Shown one piece after another: positions 8,220 to 17,572 of a DNA stretch of 34,380 nucleotides. The notes under the pieces were generated by a model, which saw only the letters and a list, made by a program, of their open reading frames with translations, was not told the DNA's origin and made no database searches. The translations under genes and the position numbers were made by a program. The DNA comes from a virus: the IMG/VR virus record IMGVR_UViG_3300037502_001885, positions 1-34,380 of that record. One strand, 5' to 3'. Within the stretch, counting starts at the first letter, position 1; each line of letters opens with the position of its first letter.

Positions 8220-8666
8220 ATGATAAGACTTGCAACACGATACGACATTCCAAGACTTTTGGAGATTGTTGAAGCATATGCCTACGAAAACCCTATTAGG
8301 GTTCTTGGACAGCCGCACAATCATTTCCCAAAATATGTAGAAGAGCTTTTGTTCAGCATCATTTCAGGACGAGGGTTCATTTACATTGACGAACACATGC
8401 GCGGCGCAATCATTGCAATCAAGCAAAGCAATATTTGGTCGCCTAAAGTAAAAGAACTCAATGAATTGCTGTGGTGGGTTGAGCCTGAGCACCGGAACGG
8501 AACAATTGGTGGTAGGCTATGGAAAGCATTTGATGACAGGGCTAAAGAGATGCTCAAGTCTGGCGACATTGATTTTGTTGTCACAAGTATTTCTGCACAT
8601 GGCCCGTTGATTGACTACACGAAACGTGGATACAAGCCTCTGGGCGCATCTTTTGTGAGGGAGTAA
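8220..8666 (+). CDS. GNAT-family N-acetyltransferase
   Basis: A 148-aa GNAT acyltransferase, which moves an acetyl group from acetyl-CoA to an amine. The N-terminus 'MIRLATRYDIPRLLEIVEAY' is the standard beta1-alpha1 of the fold. Residues ~87-105 ('LWWVEPEHRNGTIGGRLWKAF') contain the pyrophosphate-binding loop in the form R-N-G-T-I-G-G-R. The C-terminal 'YTKRGYKPLG' is the usual end. It lies in the tail operon between hub and tail tip genes, with no gap upstream and 3 bases downstream. The substrate is unknown; a tail protein or a host component are both possible. Confidence 0.85.
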   Translation: MIRLATRYDIPRLLEIVEAYAYENPIRVLGQPHNHFPKYVEELLFSIISGRGFIYIDEHMRGAIIAIKQSNIWSPKVKELNELLWWVEPEHRNGTIGGRLWKAFDDRAKEMLKSGDIDFVVTSISAHGPLIDYTKRGYKPLGASFVRE

Positions 8667-8669
8667 AAG

Positions 8670-11600
8670 ATGGTTGGAACAATGGTTGCAGCAGCGTATT
8701 TCACTGCTGGCACTTTTGCTTATGCGGCAACTGCATTTGCTGTCAACTTTGCCGTGTCAATGATTGTGACCCGTGTGTTTGGTCAAGATCAACAAGAGCC
8801 ACAAGACAGCGGAACACGAGAGCAGGTTCCGCCATCAAACGTCAATGCAATTCCGGTTGTGTATGGCGATGCCTACCTTGGCGGCACATTTGTTGACGCA
8901 ATTCTTAGCACTGACCAGCAGTGCATGTATTACGTCATGGCTATTTCTTGTATTAGCCCTAATGGTCAATTCACATTCGACACCACTGACATGTATTATG
9001 GTGATCGAAAAATTACATTTGACACTACAGATCAAGCAAAAGTTGTTTCATTGACTGATGAGGCAGGTAATGTAGATGATAAAATTTCTGGTTGTTTGTA
9101 CATTGGTCTTTATACAAGCAATCAAAACGGTGTTATTACCAATGTAAATTGGTATTCGCCAAGCTATGTGTTGGCTGAAAATTTTGCTGGTAAATCTATT
9201 CCTGCCGATCTTGTATGGCCTTCTTCTGGCCGTCAAATGAATGGTTTAGCTTTTGCAATTATTCGACTTGAGTATAACCAAGAGGCTGGAATAACAAGTC
9301 TTCAACCAATAACATTCAAAGTAAAACATTCTTTGTTTGGAACTGGAGTTGCAAAGCCCGGCGATGTTTGGGCTGACTACATAAGCAATTTTGAATATGG
9401 CGCTGCTGTTGCCGCCGTGAATGTAGACACTGACAGTGCTATTGCGCTTAACGCCTATTCCGATGAGCTAATTACATTTGACACTTATACAGGTTCTCCT
9501 AGCACGCAACCAAGATACAGAATTAACGGCGTGCTGGATGCAGGTCAAACTGTCTTGAGCAATCTTGACAAGATCATGACTTGCTGCGATAGCTGGATGG
9601 CTTACAACGCAGCGTCTGGGAAATGGTCTGTTGTCATCAACAAAGCTGAGTCTGCCTCTTACTCATTTGATGACGACAATATCATCGGCGAGATTCGCGT
9701 TAGCGCAACGGACATCACGCAATCCATCAATCAAGTTGAGGCCAAGTTCCCAAACAAAGAAGCAAGGGATCAGCCAGATTTTGTTAATTTGGCAACTCCT
9801 TCTAGCCTTCTTTATCCAAATGAGCCTGTAAACAAATATAGCGTCAACTATGACTTGGTAAACGACAGCGTTCAAGCTCAATATCTTGCAAACCGCATTC
9901 TTGAGCAAGCTCGTGAAGATTTGATTGTTAGCTTTAGCACAACCTACTACGGCATTCAAGTTGATGCTGGTGCAGTTGTCAGCGTGACTAATTCTGACTA
10001 CGGATGGACAAACAAGCTGTTCCGTGTCGTCAAAGTAAATGAAACATCTTTGCCAGATGGTTCGCTTGGCGCAAGATTGGAAATGACGGAATACAGCGCC
10101 GCTGTTTACGATAACTTCAACATCACACAATACACGCCTGTTCCTAATAGTGGGTTAGCAAGTCCTGTGTACTTCAGCGCATTGTCCGCACCAACAGTCA
10201 CAGCTTCTCGACCAACTGCTCAAATTCCCAGCTTTGATGTTGCTGTAACAATTCCTTTAACTGGCCGTGTCACATACGCTCAGTTGTTCTACACAACAAC
10301 CCCTGCTAATGAAACATCGTGGAAGGTTCTTTCCACTGGCTCAACCACAAACGGACAGCCTGTAACTCCGGGGATTGCTTACACTTTCCTCAACCAAGTT
10401 TTGCCGACTGGGGTTTACTATTTCAGTTACCTTGTTGGCAACGATTCTGCTAGTTCTACAAGAAGCCCGACTAGCGCATCTTTTAATTGGGTTCCTGTAG
10501 GTATGGTTGGCCCTACTGGCCCGACAGGGGATTTTGGCCCGACAGGTCCAACCGGAGATTTTGGACCGACTGGACCTTCTGGGCCTTCTGGAAATCAAGT
10601 TGCGACAGCATATTTGTATCAATGGTCGCCAACCATTCCGGGCAATCCATCTGGACAATCTACTTATACATGGAATCCCCCCGGAAATTCGGCATACACA
10701 GGTGGCAATGGTTGGCAAACGTCCATACCATCAAATCCCGGAACGCCTTTACTAAAACTCTGGGTTGCATCAAAAGCAATCACTGATGTTGCATCTGCAA
10801 TTACAACGACAGTTAGTTGGGCATCTGGATTTTCTATTTCTGATGCGGGTCAGAACGGAGCTAATGGAACTCAAGCAGCGAACCCACAAGTTTATCAATG
10901 GGCTGCAACAATCCCTACCATTAGTGGAACATCTACTTATACATGGTCTACTGGCGCATTTACGCCAGTGCCTTCTGGCTGGTCTGCTTCTCCGGGAACG
11001 GCAATACCCGGATATACACTTTGGACGGCTCGCGTTTCATTGATTGATTCTGCCACCGCTACAACATCTACAATCAATTGGACAACCGCAAGCATTCTTG
11101 CGTCTGGTTATGCTGGAGGTGATGGTCTTTCTGCTCGGGTATGTTTTGCCCGTGTGCCAAACAATCCTTCTCCAGTGAGCGGAACAATTACAACTACTGG
11201 AAATTCTTCTTTCCCAAGCAGTGCCCAGTCTTTGGCTACATGGGGGTTTTCTGCAACTTGGAGTGCTTCTGATCCAAGCCCATCTAGTACCAATTCTTTG
11301 TATCAATCTGATGGCATTTACAACCCATCAACCAACCAAACAAGTTGGGGCACACCTTATATCAGCAGTTTGAAAGTTGGAACACTTTCGGCCATTACAG
11401 TAAACACCGGGGCATTGACTGTTCAAGACACATTAACTGTTGGGACAACTGGAAATATCCTTGGTGGACAAACAGGCTACAACACTGGAACAGGTTTTTT
11501 CCTTGGATACAGTGGAAGTGCTTATAAGTTCAGTATTGGTTCAAGCGCAACAAATATGTTGTGGGATGGATCAAGTTTTTCAATCAATGGCGGCTCTATT

Positions 11601-12440
11601 AATGGCGGGACTATAAAAATAGGTTCTGGAACAACGCCTAGTGGTAATGTTTTTGAAGTTAATAGTTCTGGAACTGTTTGGGCAAACAACCTAATTGGTG
11701 GCATTGGATATTTTTCAAATTATTACAACAATTCTGAAGCCATCCAAGGGTGGTCTGAAAATAACAGGAATTATCCAGCAACTTCAGGTTATGCAATATC
11801 AACAAATACTTCCGCTGGCGCTCATGGACTAAGAGGTCAAAACTTTTATACGGGCGCAGCAGGTCTTGTTGGAGGGGCAAATAACTATGACTTCTATGCT
11901 GATGGTTCTGGTACAAACTATGGGCCTTTTACTGGCAACCATGACATCTTGATACCTGTTGGTCAAACTTTGACTGAAGGTGATCTGGTGATTGATGTTC
12001 AATGTATTGCTAGAAAAGGATGGAGCAACGCTGTGTTTGAAGTTGCCAAATCTACTTTGGCAAATCAAGCTGGTTGTCGCGGAGTATTTATTGGAAGTCT
12101 GACACCTCTTTCTGAAGTTCAGCCATCTGTTTTTATTGAGTCACAAGAAGTTGTTGACGGCAAAGTTGTCACAACCATGACTGCTCAATATGAGGCAATC
12201 AAAGACCAATACTTGTTTGGTTCAATGTCTGCTCTTGGAGAAGGTCAAATTCAAGTGTGCGGACAGAATGGAAACATTGATATTGACACTTTAATTGTCA
12301 CAAGTGATGTTCCGGGTGTTGGAATGGCTCAATCTGACGACATCATCCGAAATATTACAGTGGCTAAAGCCCGTGAATCTGTGACTTTTTCATCCCCCGA
12401 TGAAATCAAAGTTGTTGCCTGTATTTATTTGGGCGGCTAA
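8670..12440 (+). CDS. Central tail tip / host specificity protein (lambda gpJ-like), with collagen-like insert
   Basis: A 1256-aa protein that should form the tail tip and contact the receptor. Residues ~10-40 are hydrophobic. Residues ~50-500 resemble the gpJ hub: 'VNAIPVVYGDAYLGGTFVDAILS', 'YRINGVLDAGQTVLSNLDKIMTCC' and 'FRVVKVNETSLPDGSLGARLEMTEY'. Fibronectin-like strands follow (~520-605), then a short Gly-X-Y stretch (611-641). Two repeats of a module then appear ('YQWSPTIPG...STYTWNP' and 'YQWAATIPT...STYTWST'). The C-terminal ~200 residues ('TLTEGDLVIDVQCIARKGW' and on) could be a folding or trimerisation module. The DNA is A/T-rich at 9.0-9.3 and 11.4-12.1 kb, which suggests domain exchange in the receptor-binding part. 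Confidence 0.85.
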   Translation: MVGTMVAAAYFTAGTFAYAATAFAVNFAVSMIVTRVFGQDQQEPQDSGTREQVPPSNVNAIPVVYGDAYLGGTFVDAILSTDQQCMYYVMAISCISPNGQFTFDTTDMYYGDRKITFDTTDQAKVVSLTDEAGNVDDKISGCLYIGLYTSNQNGVITNVNWYSPSYVLAENFAGKSIPADLVWPSSGRQMNGLAFAIIRLEYNQEAGITSLQPITFKVKHSLFGTGVAKPGDVWADYISNFEYGAAVAAVNVDTDSAIALNAYSDELITFDTYTGSPSTQPRYRINGVLDAGQTVLSNLDKIMTCCDSWMAYNAASGKWSVVINKAESASYSFDDDNIIGEIRVSATDITQSINQVEAKFPNKEARDQPDFVNLATPSSLLYPNEPVNKYSVNYDLVNDSVQAQYLANRILEQAREDLIVSFSTTYYGIQVDAGAVVSVTNSDYGWTNKLFRVVKVNETSLPDGSLGARLEMTEYSAAVYDNFNITQYTPVPNSGLASPVYFSALSAPTVTASRPTAQIPSFDVAVTIPLTGRVTYAQLFYTTTPANETSWKVLSTGSTTNGQPVTPGIAYTFLNQVLPTGVYYFSYLVGNDSASSTRSPTSASFNWVPVGMVGPTGPTGDFGPTGPTGDFGPTGPSGPSGNQVATAYLYQWSPTIPGNPSGQSTYTWNPPGNSAYTGGNGWQTSIPSNPGTPLLKLWVASKAITDVASAITTTVSWASGFSISDAGQNGANGTQAANPQVYQWAATIPTISGTSTYTWSTGAFTPVPSGWSASPGTAIPGYTLWTARVSLIDSATATTSTINWTTASILASGYAGGDGLSARVCFARVPNNPSPVSGTITTTGNSSFPSSAQSLATWGFSATWSASDPSPSSTNSLYQSDGIYNPSTNQTSWGTPYISSLKVGTLSAITVNTGALTVQDTLTVGTTGNILGGQTGYNTGTGFFLGYSGSAYKFSIGSSATNMLWDGSSFSINGGSINGGTIKIGSGTTPSGNVFEVNSSGTVWANNLIGGIGYFSNYYNNSEAIQGWSENNRNYPATSGYAISTNTSAGAHGLRGQNFYTGAAGLVGGANNYDFYADGSGTNYGPFTGNHDILIPVGQTLTEGDLVIDVQCIARKGWSNAVFEVAKSTLANQAGCRGVFIGSLTPLSEVQPSVFIESQEVVDGKVVTTMTAQYEAIKDQYLFGSMSALGEGQIQVCGQNGNIDIDTLIVTSDVPGVGMAQSDDIIRNITVAKARESVTFSSPDEIKVVACIYLGG
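10500..10592 (+). repeat. Short collagen-like Gly-X-Y segment in tail tip gene
   Basis: Codons 611-641 read as Gly-X-Y triplets, mainly GPT with 'GDF' triplets between. The short GPT-rich run shares its triplet type with the much longer one in the fibre gene at 13094-14515. In phage fibres such segments make rigid trimeric rods. Confidence 0.85.
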
Positions 12441-12511
12441 AATAAAAATATCACAAGACAGCATTGGCCCGTGGGAATCACGGATGTTCTAACTGTGTAC
12501 AGGGAACTGAC

Positions 12512-12994
12512 ATGGCGGTCTTCAACAAAAATACGCTGGCGCAGGTCAGCGGCTTTGACAATCCAATCCTTGCTGGCGAACTTGTTTGGGATCAGCAGAC
12601 ATACTGGAATTTGTCGTTCACATCCAATGGCGAAGCGGTTGACTTGACCGGCGCTACCATTGATGCCCAAATTGTTCGCAGGGAAATCTCAAACATCACG
12701 GACACCCGTAACGGTTTGACGTTTGACATTGCGGACTACAACCCAACTCCAGCAGCCATTCCTTTGACCGTGACCAACATTGCGGCCACGGCAGGAACTT
12801 GCACGCTTGTGATTGATGCTGGTGCTTGGGGTTTGATGGCAAGCGATCCTGAACTGGAAATCAACGCTCAGAATCCTGTTGGCTACTCTGGTCGCGTCAA
12901 AGTTTCTTTCCCTGCTTCTGGCGGGACTCCGGCTGACGACATGATTATTTTCTTGTTGTTCATTGTTCGCTCTGACGGTGTTGTTGTTCTGTAA
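12512..12994 (+). CDS. Tail-tip accessory protein (beta-sandwich, BppU-like pattern)
   Basis: A 160-aa protein starting at ATG 12512 after AGGGA. The frame is open upstream to a TTG at 12464, but without a ribosome site. The pattern 'YWNLSFTSNGEAVDLTGATIDAQIVRR' is like beta-sandwich domains found in upper baseplate or fibre-attachment proteins. The rest is strands with 'AATAGTCTLVIDAGAWGLMASDPE'. It lies between the tail tip and the collagen-like fibre, so a fibre-anchoring role is plausible, but no known motif proves it. Confidence 0.6.
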   Translation: MAVFNKNTLAQVSGFDNPILAGELVWDQQTYWNLSFTSNGEAVDLTGATIDAQIVRREISNITDTRNGLTFDIADYNPTPAAIPLTVTNIAATAGTCTLVIDAGAWGLMASDPELEINAQNPVGYSGRVKVSFPASGGTPADDMIIFLLFIVRSDGVVVL

Positions 12995-13003
12995 GGATTT
13001 GTC

Positions 13004-15856
13004 ATGAGCAATTTGAAGGTTACTGTTCTTGACGGCAATAACGTCAATCTGGAAGTCGTCCCACAGCCTCGCGTAGAGGCTAGGATTGATCGTGGCGTGG
13101 CTGGGCCTACTGGTCCTATGGGGCCAACAGGGACTGGTCCTACTGGCCCTCAAGGAAATCCCGGGCCAACAGGTCCAACTGGCTTTCAAGGTGCTACTGG
13201 ACCAACGGGCGCTCAGGGAAATATTGGTCCGACTGGCCCACAAGGCATTCAGGGCATTCAAGGTGTCCAAGGTATTCAAGGCCCAACTGGTCCGCAAGGC
13301 GAACAAGGCATTCAAGGTATTGCTGGCCCCACTGGCCCGACTGGTGCTGATGGTGCTGCTGGTTTGCAAGGCCCAACTGGACCTACCGGATCGCAAGGTG
13401 TTCAAGGCGAAGTTGGTCCAACCGGACCTACTGGAGCACAAGGCGATACTGGCCCCACTGGCCCGACTGGCGCTGATTCAACCGTTCCCGGTCCCGTAGG
13501 TCCGACTGGGCCTACTGGAGCGCAAGGCGAACAAGGTATTGCTGGTCCGACAGGTCCGCAAGGCATTCAAGGTATTCAAGGCGAACAAGGTATCGCTGGC
13601 CCAACTGGCCCTCAAGGCATTCAAGGTGTAGCAGGACCAACTGGTCCACAAGGCATCCAAGGTGAAGTTGGTCCCACTGGTCCGCAGGGCGTTCAAGGTG
13701 AAATCGGTCCGACTGGCACTCAAGGCATTCAAGGTGAAGTTGGCCCTACTGGCCCGACTGGCGCTGAAGGTCCGCAAGGCACATCTATTAATCTGAAAGG
13801 CGAAGTTCCTACGGTTAATGATTTGCCGACCGTTGGCAATCTTCCTAATGACGCATACATTGTCACATCTGAAGGCAACTTGTATGTATGGAACGGCACA
13901 GCATGGTTTGATGCCGGTCAAATTGTTGGCCCTCAAGGCCCGACTGGCGCTCAAGGCCCAACTGGGCCTACTGGCGCACAAGGCGAAGTCGGACCGACTG
14001 GTCCGCAGGGCATCCAAGGCATTCAGGGTGAAGTGGGTCCGACTGGCCCAACAGGCGCTCAGGGTATTCAGGGTGATATGGGGCCAACCGGTCCTACCGG
14101 CGCTCAAGGTGATGTTGGTCCGACAGGCCCACAAGGCATCCAAGGTATTCAGGGGGTTCAGGGTGAGACTGGCTCTACTGGCCCAACGGGCGCTCAAGGC
14201 ATCCAAGGTGAGGTTGGCCCTACCGGCCCCAAAGGCGAACAAGGTTTGGTGGGTCCAACGGGGCCAACGGGCGCTCAAGGCATCCAAGGCATTCAAGGTC
14301 TAACGGGTCCGACTGGAGCGCAAGGTGACGTAGGCCCAACTGGTCCGACTGGTCCTCAAGGTATTCAAGGGGATGTTGGCCCAACAGGTCCACAAGGTCT
14401 GCAAGGTGTTCAGGGTGATGTTGGCCCAACTGGACCACAGGGTATTCAAGGCATTCAGGGTATCCAAGGCGAGACTGGGCCGACTGGTGCAACTGGCCCC
14501 ATGCCAACTGGCGCAATTACCGATGTCACCAGTATCAGCACGCCTGACTGGATTCTGTTTGACACAACGCCAGAAACAACCTCAACTTCTGAAGGTTCGT
14601 TAGCATTTGATAATGGTGATGGCACTTTGAGCCTTGTGCTTAAAGGTGGCAACGTCACCCTGCCAATCGGTCAAGAAAACGTGGTGCTTTGCTACAACGG
14701 AACAGGCTCAACATTAAGCATTGGGCAAGTTGTTGCGGTTGTTGGCGCACAAGGCCAGCGTCCAAGCATTGCTTTGGCTGATGCCGATTCTGAGCCTTTA
14801 AGCGCAGCAACATTGGGTGTTGTTTCTGAAAGCATTGCCAATGGCGCTGAAGGTTTTGTAACAACATTTGGCATAATCAAAAACATCAACACAAGCGCAT
14901 TCGCGGCTGGTGATGCTGTTTACTTGTCGCAGACCGCTGGCGGCATTACAGCTACTCGCCCTGCTGCGCCTGCTCACACTGTGTTCTTGGGGTGGATTCT
15001 TAAAGTCAACGCATCCAGTGGTGAATTGTTTTTGAACATCAATAACGGCTGGGAGCTTGATGAGCTTCACAACGTCTTGATTAACAGTCCCACAACGGGT
15101 CAATCTCTCGTTTACAACGCCACAACTGGCGTGTGGCAAAACAGCAATGCACCTGTTCTGTCTAGCGCAACTGGATTGCCGCTTTCTTCTGGAGTGACGG
15201 GTACGCTTGCTGTTGCAAACGGCGGCACAGGCGCGACCACAGCTTCTGGTGCGCTGTCAAATCTTGGTGGTTTGTCGCTGTCTGGCGGCACGATGAATGC
15301 ATATGCAAATTTGACATTCAACTTAGGAAAAATCACTGCCCCCGGCTTCTTAAGCGGGCTTGTTTATTACCCATCCCTGAATATTGGAACTGTTCCAACT
15401 GGAGTCCCATATTCCTCTACAACGCTTGTTGATGGTGATATTTTCATCAATACAGCAGGTGGATTTTTCTATCGCAGTAACAGCACAACGTATCAGGCTG
15501 CTACGCTTGCGGGAGCAGAAACGCTGACCAACAAGACCATTACTGGCCTTAAAGAGACAAAGACAGCTATTTCTGCCTCTAACATTGACTTGTCTGCTGG
15601 CAACTACTTCACCAAAACTATTTCTGGTGCAACAACATTCACTGTCAGCAACGTGGCCTCTAGCGGCTCTGTTGGGGCATTTGTGCTTGATTTGACCAAT
15701 GGTGGTGCTGCAACTGTAACGTGGTGGAGTGGCATCACATGGAACGCTGCTACGGCTCCGACATTAACTGCAAGCGGCGTGGATACGCTGGCTTTTTTCA
15801 CCTATGACGGCGGGACAACTTGGCGTGGTTTTGTACTTGGACAGGGGATGGCGTAA
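13004..15856 (+). CDS. Collagen-like tail fibre protein
   Basis: A 950-aa fibre. Residues 1-30 are a short N-terminal anchor. Residues 31-261 and 309-504 are almost unbroken Gly-X-Y triplets (GPT, GIQ, GAQ, GPQ, GEV), expected to form a collagen-type triple-helical rod. A non-collagen insert (~262-308: '[41 protein letters not shown]') interrupts it; this is a small domain often seen in phage fibres. The C-terminal ~440 residues contain '[21 protein letters not shown]' and '[25 protein letters not shown]'-type fibre signatures and a beta-rich tip ending '[14 protein letters not shown]'. The start follows AAGGATTTGTC, and the stop shares a base with the next ATG. The host contact is likely in the C-terminal part. 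Confidence 0.9.
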   Translation: MSNLKVTVLDGNNVNLEVVPQPRVEARIDRGVAGPTGPMGPTGTGPTGPQGNPGPTGPTGFQGATGPTGAQGNIGPTGPQGIQGIQGVQGIQGPTGPQGEQGIQGIAGPTGPTGADGAAGLQGPTGPTGSQGVQGEVGPTGPTGAQGDTGPTGPTGADSTVPGPVGPTGPTGAQGEQGIAGPTGPQGIQGIQGEQGIAGPTGPQGIQGVAGPTGPQGIQGEVGPTGPQGVQGEIGPTGTQGIQGEVGPTGPTGAEGPQGTSINLKGEVPTVNDLPTVGNLPNDAYIVTSEGNLYVWNGTAWFDAGQIVGPQGPTGAQGPTGPTGAQGEVGPTGPQGIQGIQGEVGPTGPTGAQGIQGDMGPTGPTGAQGDVGPTGPQGIQGIQGVQGETGSTGPTGAQGIQGEVGPTGPKGEQGLVGPTGPTGAQGIQGIQGLTGPTGAQGDVGPTGPTGPQGIQGDVGPTGPQGLQGVQGDVGPTGPQGIQGIQGIQGETGPTGATGPMPTGAITDVTSISTPDWILFDTTPETTSTSEGSLAFDNGDGTLSLVLKGGNVTLPIGQENVVLCYNGTGSTLSIGQVVAVVGAQGQRPSIALADADSEPLSAATLGVVSESIANGAEGFVTTFGIIKNINTSAFAAGDAVYLSQTAGGITATRPAAPAHTVFLGWILKVNASSGELFLNINNGWELDELHNVLINSPTTGQSLVYNATTGVWQNSNAPVLSSATGLPLSSGVTGTLAVANGGTGATTASGALSNLGGLSLSGGTMNAYANLTFNLGKITAPGFLSGLVYYPSLNIGTVPTGVPYSSTTLVDGDIFINTAGGFFYRSNSTTYQAATLAGAETLTNKTITGLKETKTAISASNIDLSAGNYFTKTISGATTFTVSNVASSGSVGAFVLDLTNGGAATVTWWSGITWNAATAPTLTASGVDTLAFFTYDGGTTWRGFVLGQGMA
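13094..14515 (+). repeat. Long Gly-X-Y (collagen-like) coding repeat
   Basis: Two blocks (13094 to about 13786, and 13928-14515) of 9-base units coding Gly-X-Y, dominated by GPT, GPQ, GIQ and GAQ. Synonymous codons vary between units, so the DNA repeat is imperfect. This suggests long-term maintenance rather than very recent expansion. In-frame recombination between units could change rod length. Confidence 0.92.
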
Positions 15857-17052
15857 TGGCTGTAAGAGATATTGTTCAAGCAGCCGCTGGTGCACTCGGC
15901 GGCAATAGCATTGGTCATATTGTGCCTGTGTTTACAATAGTAAACAACAATGTTTATTGCGCCCTCCTGAACCCCGTAGACCAAGTTGCTTATGCAGAAG
16001 TGCTTCTCGGCACTGTTTCTGCGTTTAGCATGACTGCAAACTCTGTATTTTATCAGTTTATCGTTCACAGGTATGGCAACCTACTTTACTTTTTTGTTAC
16101 CGGCTCTTCAGCCCTCAACAAATATGTCACTGTTGACTTAGATGATTACACAGTGTCGTCTGTTCAAACAATGAGTGGCGCAAAGTACACGGCGAATTCC
16201 TATGGCGGTCTTTCGCGGTTATCAAACACCGAAATCATTCAAGTGTCCGGTGTAAACGGCGGATATACAGTATTTGATCTTTCAACAAATTCAACGTCAA
16301 TCAGCGCGACCATTTCGGCAGGGACAGCTACAAGTATTGGCGGTCATCACGGGACGATTGCCTTGTATGGAAGAAGTTCTTCCGGTATTACAGAGGCATC
16401 GAATGTTTATTGGTCGGCAGCAAAAGATGCTGGAAGTCCATATACGGGAGAAATTAGGCGCGGCTCTTGGAATGGTAGTGCTCTCAGCTACCAAGCGATT
16501 TTGCAGGACGGCATAAATTATTCTCGAAATACAGGCATTCCAATAAATGGTAACTATGGGGCAATGGTCAGGTTTGATTCGCGATACACCAAACTGTTCC
16601 AAGCATCATCAATAACTCCTCCAGCAGATTTGCCAAATCAATCTGCAACATATCCAGACAGAGACGTACCTTACAACTCCCCTGTGATACATTACAACAA
16701 TCTTTACCAGTATTACTTTGGGAATAGTGGTGCCGGTCTTGGAATCGTTGCATACAACTACAATACCCTGACAACTGTTTCTGACCTTGTAACCGGAATT
16801 TCTGGGACTTTGACGTCCTATTACCCTCCCTCGCATTCGTTTCTTCCTTTGTCGGATGATAATGCAGTCGCACTTGCATATAACGACACCTCGCTTGGAA
16901 ATGGTAGAAAAGGGTTTAGCGTTAAAGTGTATAAAGGTGCCACGCTCCACTCGCAATTCACCTATGTTTTCGCCGCACCTGGAACAGACGGCACGTCAGT
17001 CGTTAACCTCCATCCTAATTCTGAATTGCAATACTATTCAGCAACTTTTTAA
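15856..17052 (+). CDS. Putative tail-associated beta-propeller-like protein
   Basis: A 398-aa protein translated from ATG 15856, which overlaps the fibre stop by one base. It is almost entirely beta: repeated units such as 'NKYVTVDLDDYTVSSVQTM', 'GLSRLSNTEIIQVSGVNGGYTVFDL' and 'ALAYNDTSLGNGRKGFSVKVY' look like propeller blades with 'display a value, then describe it' strand pairs. Tyr, Ser, Asn and Thr are frequent, as in surface-binding tail proteins. I do not recognise a named family. Position between the fibre and the fibre chaperone suggests a second receptor-binding or decoration protein. Confidence 0.65.
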   Translation: MAVRDIVQAAAGALGGNSIGHIVPVFTIVNNNVYCALLNPVDQVAYAEVLLGTVSAFSMTANSVFYQFIVHRYGNLLYFFVTGSSALNKYVTVDLDDYTVSSVQTMSGAKYTANSYGGLSRLSNTEIIQVSGVNGGYTVFDLSTNSTSISATISAGTATSIGGHHGTIALYGRSSSGITEASNVYWSAAKDAGSPYTGEIRRGSWNGSALSYQAILQDGINYSRNTGIPINGNYGAMVRFDSRYTKLFQASSITPPADLPNQSATYPDRDVPYNSPVIHYNNLYQYYFGNSGAGLGIVAYNYNTLTTVSDLVTGISGTLTSYYPPSHSFLPLSDDNAVALAYNDTSLGNGRKGFSVKVYKGATLHSQFTYVFAAPGTDGTSVVNLHPNSELQYYSATF

Positions 17053-17065
17053 AAGGAAGTAAACA

Positions 17066-17548
17066 ATGTATTACCGAATTCGCTCAAGCGGAGACATCAA
17101 AACTCAAGGTGAAGTCCGCAAAATGCACACCAATGTTTCATTACCTCGCACATGGGATGAGACTGTTTTTGAGTTATTGGGCATTGACCCTGTACTACCT
17201 ACAGCACAACCAGCGCCATCTAGTTTGTATAAGGTTGTCTCTTATGGTGGCGCGGTTCAGGATGCCAATGGTAACTGGGTGCAGGCGTGGCTTGAGCAAG
17301 ATATGTTCAGCGATACGCCAGAGGCTACTAAGGCAGAGCAGGAAGCTGCCTACAAAGCCATGAAGGATGCTGAGCAGGCTAAGGCTATTCGTCAGCAACG
17401 TGGTGAGAAGCTCAAAGAGACAGACTGGACTCAGGTAGCAGACGCACCAGTGGACAAGGCTGCATGGGCTGCATATCGCCAAGCTCTGCGTGACATTACT
17501 GGTCAAGAGGGCTTCCCTTGGACGATTGATTGGCCTGTTGCGCCATAA
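17066..17548 (+). CDS. Tail fibre assembly chaperone (Phage_tail_APC-like)
   Basis: A 160-aa protein with a strong ribosome site (AAAAGGAAGT) before ATG 17066. The C-terminal ~65 residues carry the family signature: a charged helix ('RQQRGEKLKETDWTQVADAP'), then 'VDKAAWAAYRQALRDITGQEGFPWTIDWPVAP'. This TDWTQ...AWxxYRQALRD...WP pattern is found in proteins encoded just after fibre genes that help fibre folding or attachment. The N-terminal half is probably specific to this phage's fibre. Confidence 0.8.
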   Translation: MYYRIRSSGDIKTQGEVRKMHTNVSLPRTWDETVFELLGIDPVLPTAQPAPSSLYKVVSYGGAVQDANGNWVQAWLEQDMFSDTPEATKAEQEAAYKAMKDAEQAKAIRQQRGEKLKETDWTQVADAPVDKAAWAAYRQALRDITGQEGFPWTIDWPVAP

Positions 17549-17572
17549 TCATTGAATAGCATAGGATAGAAC

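Noticed and set aside
13094-14515. Regular short DNA repeats that might suggest a CRISPR array
   Set aside because: The 9-base period codes Gly-X-Y triplets in a single open frame; there are no spacers.
8670-17052. Diversity-generating retroelement targeting the tail tip or fibre
   Set aside because: No reverse transcriptase gene and no template/variable repeat pair with adenine-specific differences were seen in the window.
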